A stretch of DNA of 17,420 nucleotides from NCBI GenBank assembly GCA_913009765.1, contig CAJVYT010000040.1:1-17420 (forward strand), given 5' to 3'. Below the pieces are notes generated by a model. The model searched no databases. It was not told where the DNA came from and was given only the letters and a program-made list of their open reading frames with translations. Position 1 is the first letter of the stretch; every line of letters begins with the position of its first letter. Shown one piece after another: positions 8,460 through 14,566 of this stretch. Source of the stretch: an uncultured candidate division Zixibacteria bacterium (lineage in GTDB: Bacteria > Zixibacteria > MSB-5A5 > GN15 > FEB-12). The translations under genes and the position numbers were made by a program.

Positions 8460-9529
8460 TTAGTTACCTCCGGCGATACAATTTGTATGTTGGAACCGGT
8501 TTTAACTTTCATCTTACCGGAGGTTATTATCATATCCCCCTGCTTGAGACCGCTTTTAATCTCCACAAAATCCCCAAAGCTGTCCCCTTTGATTACATTT
8601 ACACGAGCAGCTTTATTATTTTGCACCTTAAACACATAGAAGATTCCTACACCCTCCTGTTTGATCAGTGCATCTCTATTTAAAAGCAATACATTCACAG
8701 CAGGTAATGAAATCTTTACAAACCCAAACATACCGGGTTTAATAATGCCCGAATTATTGGCAAACCGTATTTCAACATTTGCTGTTCTGGTCAACCTATT
8801 AATAGTTGGGGCAACTCTTGAAACCATTCCGACAAATTGTGTATCTGGGTAAGCATCCAATTTTAACATTGCTTCTTGACCAAGAGCAATCTTGTAGTAT
8901 TGACTTTCGGATACAGCAACAATAACTTTCACCGTATCAATCTGCATCAACTCAATTATTGCCGGAGAACCGGCTTGACCGGGGAAAAGACTATAAACTT
9001 CACCGACATCTAAATATTTCTTTGTGATAACTCCATTAAAAGGGGTTCGAATCTGGGTACTGATTCGTACTTTTTCATAGCCGGCTTGTGCAGCTTCATA
9101 AGCAGCCTGCATCTGATCATACGCTTGCTGGGTTACTGTACCACTCTCTCGTAAAGTTATTATCCGTTCCCAGTCTTTTTTGACTGCATCGTATTTAGCA
9201 CGTGCTTGAATAAGATTCTCACTTCCAAGTTCTGCCAATAGCGAATCTTTTTTTACAATATCACCAACATCACAATTTAATGCTACAATTCTCCCGGGAA
9301 TCTCAGACCCAAGTGCTGCCCGTGACCAAGGTTCTACAGTTCCTGAATAATCTAAAACAGGTGTTACTGTTTGTTCTTCTACCTTAACCGTTGAAACAGG
9401 TATTTTATTTGCACTTGACGAATCTTTATCTGTAGCAGCATCTTTTGAAGATGTACACCCTATAGCAATTATCAATATTACAATCACCGTAATTGTCAGG
9501 ATGAATAATCTGTTTTTATAAATTATCAT
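8456..9529 (-). CDS. RND periplasmic adaptor (membrane-fusion protein), lipoprotein
   Basis: A 357-residue adaptor that joins the inner-membrane RND permease to the outer-membrane channel. The N-terminus has a hydrophobic stretch ending in AIGC, so C25 is the likely lipidated residue anchoring it to a membrane. A Thr/Ser/Asp-rich linker follows. The biotinyl-lipoyl half-motifs are GRIVALNCDVGDIVKKDSLL (near residues 79-98) and IRTPFNGVITKKYLDVGE, flanking a short alpha-hairpin. The beta-barrel and membrane-proximal domains end with GLKQGDMIITSG. It starts 4 nt after the TolC-like gene with only a weak AGG, consistent with coupling, and its stop overlaps the permease start. Confidence 0.93.
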   Translation of the reverse strand: MIIYKNRLFILTITVIVILIIAIGCTSSKDAATDKDSSSANKIPVSTVKVEEQTVTPVLDYSGTVEPWSRAALGSEIPGRIVALNCDVGDIVKKDSLLAELGSENLIQARAKYDAVKKDWERIITLRESGTVTQQAYDQMQAAYEAAQAGYEKVRISTQIRTPFNGVITKKYLDVGEVYSLFPGQAGSPAIIELMQIDTVKVIVAVSESQYYKIALGQEAMLKLDAYPDTQFVGMVSRVAPTINRLTRTANVEIRFANNSGIIKPGMFGFVKISLPAVNVLLLNRDALIKQEGVGIFYVFKVQNNKAARVNVIKGDSFGDFVEIKSGLKQGDMIITSGKMKVKTGSNIQIVSPEVTK

Positions 9530-9533
9530 GAAC

Positions 9534-10994
9534 CTATTCCTTATGTTCTGATATAGATGTTTGTAAGTTAACTATAGCTTTTTTCAAGTTTGCTTTAGAC
9601 TGGATAGAGACAATTTTTGCCTGAGTTAAAGCTGTTTGTGCATCTAATAAATCTGAATTAGTCATTACACCGGCTTTATAATTAGTTGAACTTACTCTAA
9701 AATTTTCATCAGCTTGAATCACAGCAAGATTCGCAATATCAACCTCCTGTAAAGCTTCCTGAACATAGAGATATGCCTGACGAACCTCAAGGGTGATATA
9801 GTCAGCTAACTGCGATTTAAACTCTGATAATTGTCTTTTTTGAGCTTCCACTTTTTGAATCTCATGATGTCGCTGTCCCCAACTGAACAGATCAAGAGTC
9901 GCAACCAAATTTATATTCCAACTGGAGTAAAACTCTGGAGCATATTCACGATTAGGTCTGTTCCAATCATAATTTGCAACGAGAGCAACCTGCGGCAAGT
10001 AGGCAGCTTTCTTAATAGCTTTTAGTTTGCCAAGTGCTTTAACATTGTAATCCAATGCTTGGAAGTCTGGTCGGTTGGCTTTTGCTGTCTGAAATAATGA
10101 ATCAAGAGTCGGGAGTTGAATCTCTTCAATAGATATTTTCTCGGTAGGTACAATTATTGTGTTTTGATCAATAACTAAAAGGTTACACAGAACCGCATTC
10201 GCAAGACGAACACCATTTCTCACTTTTATATTTTTTAACCGAACATTAGAAAGTGCAAGTTCAGCCCGAAGCAGATCATTTTTGATAACCATGCCAGCTT
10301 TAAGTAAATTTTTCAAATCGGTAACGTGGGATTCTAATTGCTTGATAGCTTCTTCTGTTACTTTCATAAATTCTTGTGTACTCAATAAATCCCAGTACGC
10401 TTGAGTTACCTGTTGACGGACAGTTTCTTTTGTCCTTTGTTTGAGTAATTTTGCACTTAATCTTTGGTACTTTGTTATTTTCAGATTATTTCTAAGTTTA
10501 AATCCGGTAAATATAGGCTGTTGAAGAGACAGATTGATTTTATAGTTATCATCATCACCGACATATATCTTACCCGGACTGGAAGCACCGGATAATCCTG
10601 ATAAAGTAGCAGGATCAAGATAACCATTCTGTACTAAATTCTCAAAGGGAGCTTGAAGCGGTTCAAAAATACTTCCAAATGCTGAGGCATCAAGATAAGG
10701 AATTTCATCTAATCTCGTATACGTCGCTTGTGCTTTCAGTTTTGGCAAAAAATTTGTGCGTGCTGATTTTACACCGGCATCTGCTTCATCTATCTTATAG
10801 TTTGCAATGGCAATATCGTGATTGTTTTTTAAAGCCAAATTAATTGATTGGCTTAAATCGATAGAAAGTGTATCTGCCAAACTGGTAGAAAAAGAAAGCA
10901 AAAAACAAAAGCAAAAAACAATCGGAATTAATAACAGAAAATCTCTATTAATAATTTTCATTGTAGGATTCTTTTTCCCAATATTATTTTTCAT
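9534..10994 (-). CDS. TolC-family outer-membrane efflux channel
   Basis: A 486-residue outer-membrane factor that forms the exit duct of the pump. The first 45 residues contain a hydrophobic core (LLLIPIVFCFCFLLSF) ending in SLAD, a Sec signal peptide with probable cleavage after Ala. Two outer-membrane-efflux repeats follow: one starts at IDLSQSINLALKNNHDI, and the second begins around IEEIQLPTLDSLF. Long heptad-like helices such as LADYITLEVRQAYLYVQEAL are typical. The start at 10994 is preferred over the inner ATG at 10961 because AGGAAGGG lies 9 nt upstream, while no such site precedes 10961. The start lies inside the end of tetR (11-nt overlap). There is no lipobox. Confidence 0.92.
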   Translation of the reverse strand: MKNNIGKKNPTMKIINRDFLLLIPIVFCFCFLLSFSTSLADTLSIDLSQSINLALKNNHDIAIANYKIDEADAGVKSARTNFLPKLKAQATYTRLDEIPYLDASAFGSIFEPLQAPFENLVQNGYLDPATLSGLSGASSPGKIYVGDDDNYKINLSLQQPIFTGFKLRNNLKITKYQRLSAKLLKQRTKETVRQQVTQAYWDLLSTQEFMKVTEEAIKQLESHVTDLKNLLKAGMVIKNDLLRAELALSNVRLKNIKVRNGVRLANAVLCNLLVIDQNTIIVPTEKISIEEIQLPTLDSLFQTAKANRPDFQALDYNVKALGKLKAIKKAAYLPQVALVANYDWNRPNREYAPEFYSSWNINLVATLDLFSWGQRHHEIQKVEAQKRQLSEFKSQLADYITLEVRQAYLYVQEALQEVDIANLAVIQADENFRVSSTNYKAGVMTNSDLLDAQTALTQAKIVSIQSKANLKKAIVNLQTSISEHKE

Positions 10995-11568
10995 TTATTT
11001 TTTCCCTTCCTATACCGTTCATTATAAGTATAATCAAAAAATCGACATACTCTTTAAATGGTATTCCGCAAGTTTCAGTAGCCCAAGAAAATTCCATTGA
11101 TTTTAAAGAGATAACTATAGTATGAGCTGTCAATTCAACTTGCTCTACTTTAAGTTCGCCTGTTCGATTCCCTTCTTCAAGGATTTCTTTTATAAACTCT
11201 TTTTCATGAGCTATAAATTCAGCTCGGGCAGACTCAACATAGGGGTAATATTCAATAAAGGTTTCCCGAGTCACTCTGTAATAATTGACTAAATCGTGAA
11301 AGTTCGTAATTTTAGTCAACAAATATGCTCTGAGTTTCTCAACTACTGAGGGTGCTGCGTCAACTGCTTTGCTCACCGCAACCCAAAGTTGAGTCGATTC
11401 AGCTTTTACAACTTGGTCAAAAACTTCCTCTTTACTTTCGAAATACTTGTAAATTGTTGCCTTTGAGACAGATGCCTTTTTAGCAATCTCATCCATCGTA
11501 ACTTTTTTTAAGCTATATTGGGCAAACAATAGTGCTGCTGCTTTTAAAATATCTGACTTTTTACTCAT
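10984..11568 (-). CDS. TetR/AcrR-family transcriptional regulator
   Basis: A 194-residue cytosolic DNA-binding protein. The N-terminal helix-turn-helix is clear: ILKAAALLFAQYSLKKVTMD, then EIAKKASVSKATIYKYF at about residues 27-43. The rest is helical and variable, as expected for the ligand-binding and dimer domain. AAGGA lies 7 nt before the ATG. Its end overlaps the TolC-like gene, so it is the first gene of the operon rather than a divergent regulator, which implies self-repression together with control of the pump. The ligand is unknown. Confidence 0.93.
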   Translation of the reverse strand: MSKKSDILKAAALLFAQYSLKKVTMDEIAKKASVSKATIYKYFESKEEVFDQVVKAESTQLWVAVSKAVDAAPSVVEKLRAYLLTKITNFHDLVNYYRVTRETFIEYYPYVESARAEFIAHEKEFIKEILEEGNRTGELKVEQVELTAHTIVISLKSMEFSWATETCGIPFKEYVDFLIILIMNGIGREKINEK

Positions 11569-11587
11569 ATTATAATCCTTAATTTAA

Positions 11588-11630
11588 TATACTCACTATA
11601 CTATATCGGTTTTTTGGTTCATTTTGTCAA
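11588..11630 (-). promoter_or_regulatory. Promoter of the tetR-efflux operon, with a direct repeat
   Basis: On the minus strand a perfect TTGACA -35 box (11625-11630) is followed by an AT-rich -10 region: GATATA at 17-nt spacing, or TATAGT (11600-11605) at 19-nt spacing. The stretch upstream of the -35 box is almost all A/T, like an UP element. A direct repeat, AGTATA-GTG-AGTATA (11588-11602), covers the -10 and start region and could be an operator. TetR sites are usually palindromic, so that part is uncertain. Confidence 0.65.
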
Positions 11631-11856
11631 GAATTATTTTACTTATTTTATAAAAATAAAAAATTATTGTAAAATTACTGACTTACAGCATTATAGAATA
11701 AGCATTTTTGCATTATATTTTTAGATTAGAAAAAGAGAGTTTTTTGTATACAACAGCGGATATTAGTCTACTGAACAAATATAAAGAACATAGAATTAAA
11801 GCAACAAAGCCGTTTAATAAACAGCTACTTAGATATGAATTGACACAAGGAGATTC

Positions 11857-11897
11857 TTACTACTGGGAGATAAGAGAAACTCATCCCCCAGTAGTAA
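11857..11897. other. Long near-perfect hairpin downstream of the lipoprotein gene
   Basis: TTACTACTGGG (11857-11867) pairs perfectly with CCCAGTAGTAA (11887-11897). Inside, GAT/ATC and GAG/CTC continue the stem around an AAA triloop, with one mismatch and a 2-nt bulge, giving 17 pairs in 41 nt. It lies about 41 nt after the lipoprotein stop. No U-run follows in either direction, so it is not a standard intrinsic terminator; an mRNA 3'-end stabiliser or a protein-bound site is possible. Confidence 0.6.
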
Positions 11898-11938
11898 TTA
11901 TTCTCTATACTATGAAAATAACTATGGTTCTTATTGGC

Positions 11939-12202
11939 TTAACCTAACCCATCTCCCATACTGTCAGGATCACCTTCTGGACTATCATTACCGTCAATTG
12001 GATCACCGGGTATTGCTTTACCGTATCCATCTCCGGCACTTCCGGGGTCGCCGTCAGTATTACCTAAGGTATCAACAGCTGGAGTACCCGGAGCTTGATT
12101 AATGCCCCTTTCGACATCCGGCGAGACAATAGAATTGCCGGAACTGCAACCAATAAGAGACATTGTAAAAATCAACGCAAATAAAAGGATAATCTTTTTC
12201 AT
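11939..12202 (-). CDS. Small Asp/Gly-rich lipoprotein of unknown function
   Basis: An 87-residue protein I do not recognise. Residues 1-19 form a lipoprotein signal (MKKIILLFALIFTMSLIGC) with lipobox LIGC and lipidated C19. The mature part is acidic, Gly/Pro/Asp-rich and probably disordered. It carries an internal repeat: GDPGSAGDGYG (51-61) and GDPDSMGDGLG (77-87, the exact C-terminus). I chose the ATG at 12202 over one 48 nt upstream because a perfect AAGGAGG lies 7 nt before it and the product then starts with a proper signal. It follows the cysteine-rich gene by 113 nt, so it may share that transcript or have its own promoter. The Asp/Gly runs could bind Ca2+, but no defined motif such as an EF-hand is present. 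Confidence 0.75.
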   Translation of the reverse strand: MKKIILLFALIFTMSLIGCSSGNSIVSPDVERGINQAPGTPAVDTLGNTDGDPGSAGDGYGKAIPGDPIDGNDSPEGDPDSMGDGLG

Positions 12203-12204
12203 TT

Positions 12205-12231
12205 TTTCACCTCCTTCCGATAGTAGTGAAA
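12205..12231 (-). promoter_or_regulatory. Strong Shine-Dalgarno in the loop of a small hairpin
   Basis: AAGGAGG (12210-12216 on the complement) sits 7 nt before the lipoprotein ATG and decides that start. TTTCAC and GTGAAA flank it as a 6-bp stem with a 15-nt loop, so the ribosome site lies in the loop and partly in the stem. Translational control is possible, but stems this short are common in AT-rich DNA. Confidence 0.4.
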
Positions 12232-12250
12232 TTATTTGTATTGCATTCAC

Positions 12251-12269
12251 CTATTACATCAAGTAATAG
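12251..12269. other. Stem-loop in the leader of the lipoprotein gene
   Basis: CTATTAC (12251-12257) and GTAATAG (12263-12269) form a perfect 7-bp inverted repeat with a 5-nt spacer, about 49 nt upstream of the lipoprotein ATG. No T-run follows. It could be an operator or an mRNA leader structure. Confidence 0.4.
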
Positions 12270-12280
12270 AATTAATTTTC

Positions 12281-12650
12281 TATAGAACAGCTTGTAATCT
12301 AACTATTATTGATATTTAGCCATCCAAACCAGGATCGATTGTAGGAACACCACCTTTTACACAGCGTTTATATGAACAGTGGCATGGACCATACGGCGGA
12401 CAAACATATCTACCTACACAGTCTTCATAAATCAAAATCAAATTTGGATCTTTAGGACATATTCCCCCGTACATTGGTACTGGAGGATAACCTAATTCAC
12501 AACCACATGCGGCAACCTCCTGAGGCATCATTACTGCTATACCAACACCTAAAATAATTGCCAACAATAAAGATACTGGAATAAAAAGAATTTTTTTCAT
12601 ACAAATCCCTTTCGATAAGTTAAAAGTTTCTACTTTAAAGCTGTTCTATA
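12281..12650. repeat. 13-bp inverted repeat flanking the cysteine-rich gene
   Basis: TATAGAACAGCTT (12281-12293) is the exact reverse complement of AAGCTGTTCTATA (12638-12650). The right copy lies in the last codons of the thioredoxin-like gene, the left copy just beyond the cysteine-rich gene. In a shared transcript the two could pair and enclose the cysteine-rich gene. A single 13-mer match in this window may also be chance. Confidence 0.35.
12316..12600 (-). CDS. Small secreted cysteine-rich protein
   Basis: A 94-residue protein I cannot assign to a family. The N-terminus is a Sec signal peptide: MKK, then a hydrophobic core to about residue 25, and a VAA-C junction with likely cleavage after A31. 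The mature part of about 63 residues has eight cysteines (C32, C34, C48, C61, C67, C73, C75, C80), enough for four disulfides, and many Pro, Tyr and Gly residues. It ends in the acidic tail VPTIDPGLDG. The cleavage site also looks like a lipobox (VAAC), but a glutamate three residues before the first cysteine argues against lipidation. AAGGGA lies about 7 nt before the ATG. It follows the thioredoxin-like gene by 34 nt, so a disulfide-related link between the two is likely. Confidence 0.7.
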   Translation of the reverse strand: MKKILFIPVSLLLAIILGVGIAVMMPQEVAACGCELGYPPVPMYGGICPKDPNLILIYEDCVGRYVCPPYGPCHCSYKRCVKGGVPTIDPGLDG

Positions 12651-13192
12651 AATTTTTTATTTAATAAATCAGTATAACCGGAGCATATTATTTTTAGCGT
12701 TCCATCTTCATTGGTAGTAAAAATAGTTGGATATGAATCAATCGAATACTTTATCAAGAATTCATATGGGATACGATATACTTGATAATCATAATTCTCA
12801 TAAAAATATTTAGGTTCTGATGATAAAAGTATGAGTTGAAAGCCATCGGGAACCATTCTGTTATTACCGAGAGCATTCATAAGGTCCATACATGCTTCAC
12901 AACCGTTTGAGACAACACCTATAAATGTTTTTTTACCTTGTATCAATGATTCAATATCAACTGAGTTATTTTGTTCGTCAAAAACTTCACATTTTGGGAA
13001 TGATTCACCAAGATGCAGTGTCGTATTGTTTTTTATATCTTCAGGTGATAAAGTTTTAGCGTGTACCCATTTTACAATACCAAAATTCGTCGCAATAAAC
13101 AAACCCGCTGTAACACCAATTATGATTACAACAATAGAAACAAATGATTTAATAAGAAAACTCTTACTAACGATTGATTGTTTTTCTTCCAT
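12635..13192 (-). CDS. Membrane-anchored thioredoxin-fold protein (CEAC)
   Basis: A 185-residue protein with one N-terminal membrane helix (about 15-40) and a periplasmic thioredoxin-like domain. The active site is C98-E-A-C101 in VVSNGCEACMDLM, at the end of the TFIGVVS strand. The cis-proline is P155 in SYPTIFTT. Two further cysteines are C68 and C170. CEAC is not the classical CGPC (thioredoxin) or CPHC (DsbA) pair, so its redox role (oxidant, reductant or isomerase) cannot be set; TlpA/redoxin-type proteins are the nearest general class. I chose ATG 13192 over an in-frame TTG at 13216 because GGAGG (13200-13204) lies 7 nt before the ATG. It is the first gene of a minus-strand block with the cysteine-rich peptide and lipoprotein, divergent from the sigma gene. 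Confidence 0.85.
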   Translation of the reverse strand: MEEKQSIVSKSFLIKSFVSIVVIIIGVTAGLFIATNFGIVKWVHAKTLSPEDIKNNTTLHLGESFPKCEVFDEQNNSVDIESLIQGKKTFIGVVSNGCEACMDLMNALGNNRMVPDGFQLILLSSEPKYFYENYDYQVYRIPYEFLIKYSIDSYPTIFTTNEDGTLKIICSGYTDLLNKKFIEQL

Positions 13193-13199
13193 CAACGTA

Positions 13200-13204
13200 C
13201 CTCC
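13200..13204 (-). promoter_or_regulatory. Shine-Dalgarno site of the thioredoxin-like gene
   Basis: GGAGG on the minus strand, 7 nt before the ATG at 13192. It rules out the upstream TTG at 13216 as the start. Confidence 0.8.
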
Positions 13205-13259
13205 AAAGCTTTTCAACTATTATTTAACTTTAATAAACATTTATATTTACATAATCATT

Positions 13260-13277
13260 TAAGTTATAAAAAACTTA
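13260..13277. promoter_or_regulatory. Dyad in the divergent promoter region
   Basis: TAAGTT-ATAAAA-AACTTA is a perfect 6-bp dyad with a 6-nt spacer, near the middle of the gap between the thioredoxin-like and sigma genes. It could be an operator for one or both directions, but A/T-rich dyads are frequent in such DNA. Confidence 0.3.
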
Positions 13278-13292
13278 CAAAAAAAAATTTTA

Positions 13293-13322
13293 TTGTTAAT
13301 TTTATTAATAAATGACTATTAT
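13293..13322 (+). promoter_or_regulatory. Possible housekeeping-type promoter of the sigma/anti-sigma pair
   Basis: TTGTTA (13293-13298) and TATTAT (13317-13322) are separated by 18 nt, matching four and five of six consensus bases. The predicted start, near 13329, would leave a leader of about 28 nt before the TTG at 13357. No clear ECF-type (GGAAC-like) -35 box was seen. Confidence 0.35.
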
Positions 13323-13356
13323 GAGGAGTAACATTAAAACATAATGGACTGACAAC

Positions 13357-13893
13357 TTGAAAAAACTTTGGGAACAAGCAGTTAAGGGGGATAAAAATGC
13401 TGAAGAAAAGATTTTTTCTTATCTTCGTGAAAGATTTACCGTCATTGCCGGATTTAGTATGTGTGACGATGATGCAAAAGATATTGCACATGATGCGTGT
13501 ATGGCTGTATTTAAGGGGTATAAAACGCTTGGAAGCCCATACCAGTACAATGGTTGGGCTCAAAAAATATTAAAAAATAAAATCGCAAACTATTTTAATA
13601 GAAAATCGTTAGAGAAAGAAACTCTTTCAAAAAAAGATGCTTTGAATATTGGGAATTTATATGCTGTCTCTCATATAGATCATGAAATTATTCTAACATT
13701 AGAAAGTTGTTTGAAAAAACTACAAATACAACATCCCCGATATGCATTGGCATTAGAACTAATACAGTCAGGATATACTACCGATGAAGTATGTAAGAGA
13801 ATGGATATAACAAAAAATAATTTATATGTTATATTAAATAGAGGTCGAAAGCTATTACGAGATTGTATTTTTAACGGAGAAGTCAAAGAATGA
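13357..13893 (+). CDS. ECF-type RNA polymerase sigma factor
   Basis: A 178-residue group IV (ECF) sigma factor. The sigma2 region spans about residues 14-83 and includes DDAKDIAHDACMAVFKGY and GWAQKILKNKIANYFNRK. A short linker follows, then sigma4 at about 108-172 with the helix-turn-helix TTDEVCKRMDITKNNLYVIL and RGRKLLRD. The sequence starts in the usual way for the family (LWEQAVKGDKNAEEKIF), which supports the TTG at 13357. The start is odd: an in-frame TAA at 13342 blocks any upstream ATG, and only a weak TGGA precedes the TTG. Its stop overlaps the anti-sigma start (ATGA). The target promoters are unknown; the divergent small genes are the nearest candidates. Confidence 0.88.
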   Translation: MKKLWEQAVKGDKNAEEKIFSYLRERFTVIAGFSMCDDDAKDIAHDACMAVFKGYKTLGSPYQYNGWAQKILKNKIANYFNRKSLEKETLSKKDALNIGNLYAVSHIDHEIILTLESCLKKLQIQHPRYALALELIQSGYTTDEVCKRMDITKNNLYVILNRGRKLLRDCIFNGEVKE

Positions 13894-14561
13894 AAATCAC
13901 TTGCTGTGACAAAGAAAAAGGTTTACTGCTTCATGCCTATGAGCTAAATATACTATCTGAAGAAGAAAAAGATATATTTGAAACACATCTATTAGAATGC
14001 GAATACTGTATTCAGCAAGTAAAAGAATTTGCCCCTCGCGGAATTTTATTGAGTACATCCCCAAAGTTAAAAAGTATTTTACAGACAACTGAAATAGCAG
14101 AAAAATCATTCTTTCGTAGAATACAGCAATATGTTTGGTCTGATAAATTACCAATAATTTTTCGACCTGCATTACTGATTGTAATAATACTGCTGATGAG
14201 TTATCCGACATATCTCGGTCTTTCTCACAAAAAAAACAACTATCCTTCTGTATTGCAAGAGATTGGATTGATACAAACTAGATCATCAGATGATAATAAT
14301 ATTTTTATCATAGATAAAAATAAAGAAACAATTCTATCATTTCTCATATCTCCAAAAAACGAACAATCAAAATTATCAATTAAATTAAAAAATTCAGATT
14401 CATATATTATCTATAAAAATGATAACTTTTCCGGTCTTGACTCTTTTGGAGTAGGACATTTGCTTATACCCCATAAATTACTGCAAAACGGTTTATATGA
14501 ATTGTCAGTTAATTCAAATGATACAATATATCAATTTTATTTTAATGTTAAAATCCGGTAA
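13890..14561 (+). CDS. Zinc-finger transmembrane anti-sigma factor
   Basis: A 223-residue single-pass membrane protein that most likely holds the upstream sigma factor inactive. The N-terminal cytosolic part carries the zinc anti-sigma motif H33-x3-C37-x2-C40 (THLLECEYC), with C5/C6 as the fourth ligand candidates. One membrane helix lies at about residues 88-111 (LPIIFRPALLIVIILLMSYP). The remaining 110 residues would be periplasmic and look beta-rich, ending LLIPHKLLQNGLYELSVN and YQFYFNVKIR, like a small beta-sandwich sensor. GGAG lies about 10 nt before the ATG, inside the sigma gene, and the ATGA overlap implies coupling. It converges with the CHAT gene 5 bp downstream. The role is inferred from the motif and gene order. 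Confidence 0.85.
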   Translation: MKITCCDKEKGLLLHAYELNILSEEEKDIFETHLLECEYCIQQVKEFAPRGILLSTSPKLKSILQTTEIAEKSFFRRIQQYVWSDKLPIIFRPALLIVIILLMSYPTYLGLSHKKNNYPSVLQEIGLIQTRSSDDNNIFIIDKNKETILSFLISPKNEQSKLSIKLKNSDSYIIYKNDNFSGLDSFGVGHLLIPHKLLQNGLYELSVNSNDTIYQFYFNVKIR

Positions 14562-14566
14562 AGAAG

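Larger units (their letters stand above)
11569..11938. other. 370-nt intergenic spacer without a convincing gene
   Basis: It lies between the efflux operon and the small-gene block, both on the minus strand. It holds the tetR promoter at its left end, a very A/T-rich stretch (11631-11680), an 8-bp direct repeat GCATTATA (11688-11695 and 11710-11717), and the hairpin at 11857-11897. The only open frame (TTG at 11708, plus strand, running into the lipoprotein gene end) has no ribosome site and no recognisable domain. A decayed gene cannot be excluded. Confidence 0.6.

Noticed and set aside
11708..11947. 79-codon plus-strand frame starting at TTG in the spacer
   Set aside because: No ribosome site, no recognised domain, contains the hairpin arms and runs into the lipoprotein gene end. 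Kept only as spacer content.
12505..12516. Lipobox (VAAC) in the cysteine-rich protein
   Set aside because: A charged residue (Glu) lies just before it within the stretch that is normally uncharged; ordinary signal-peptidase cleavage fits better.
13321..13344. Seven-codon upstream frame as a real leader peptide gene
   Set aside because: No ribosome site in front of it, and it overlaps the proposed -10 box. Mentioned only as an oddity of the sigma start.
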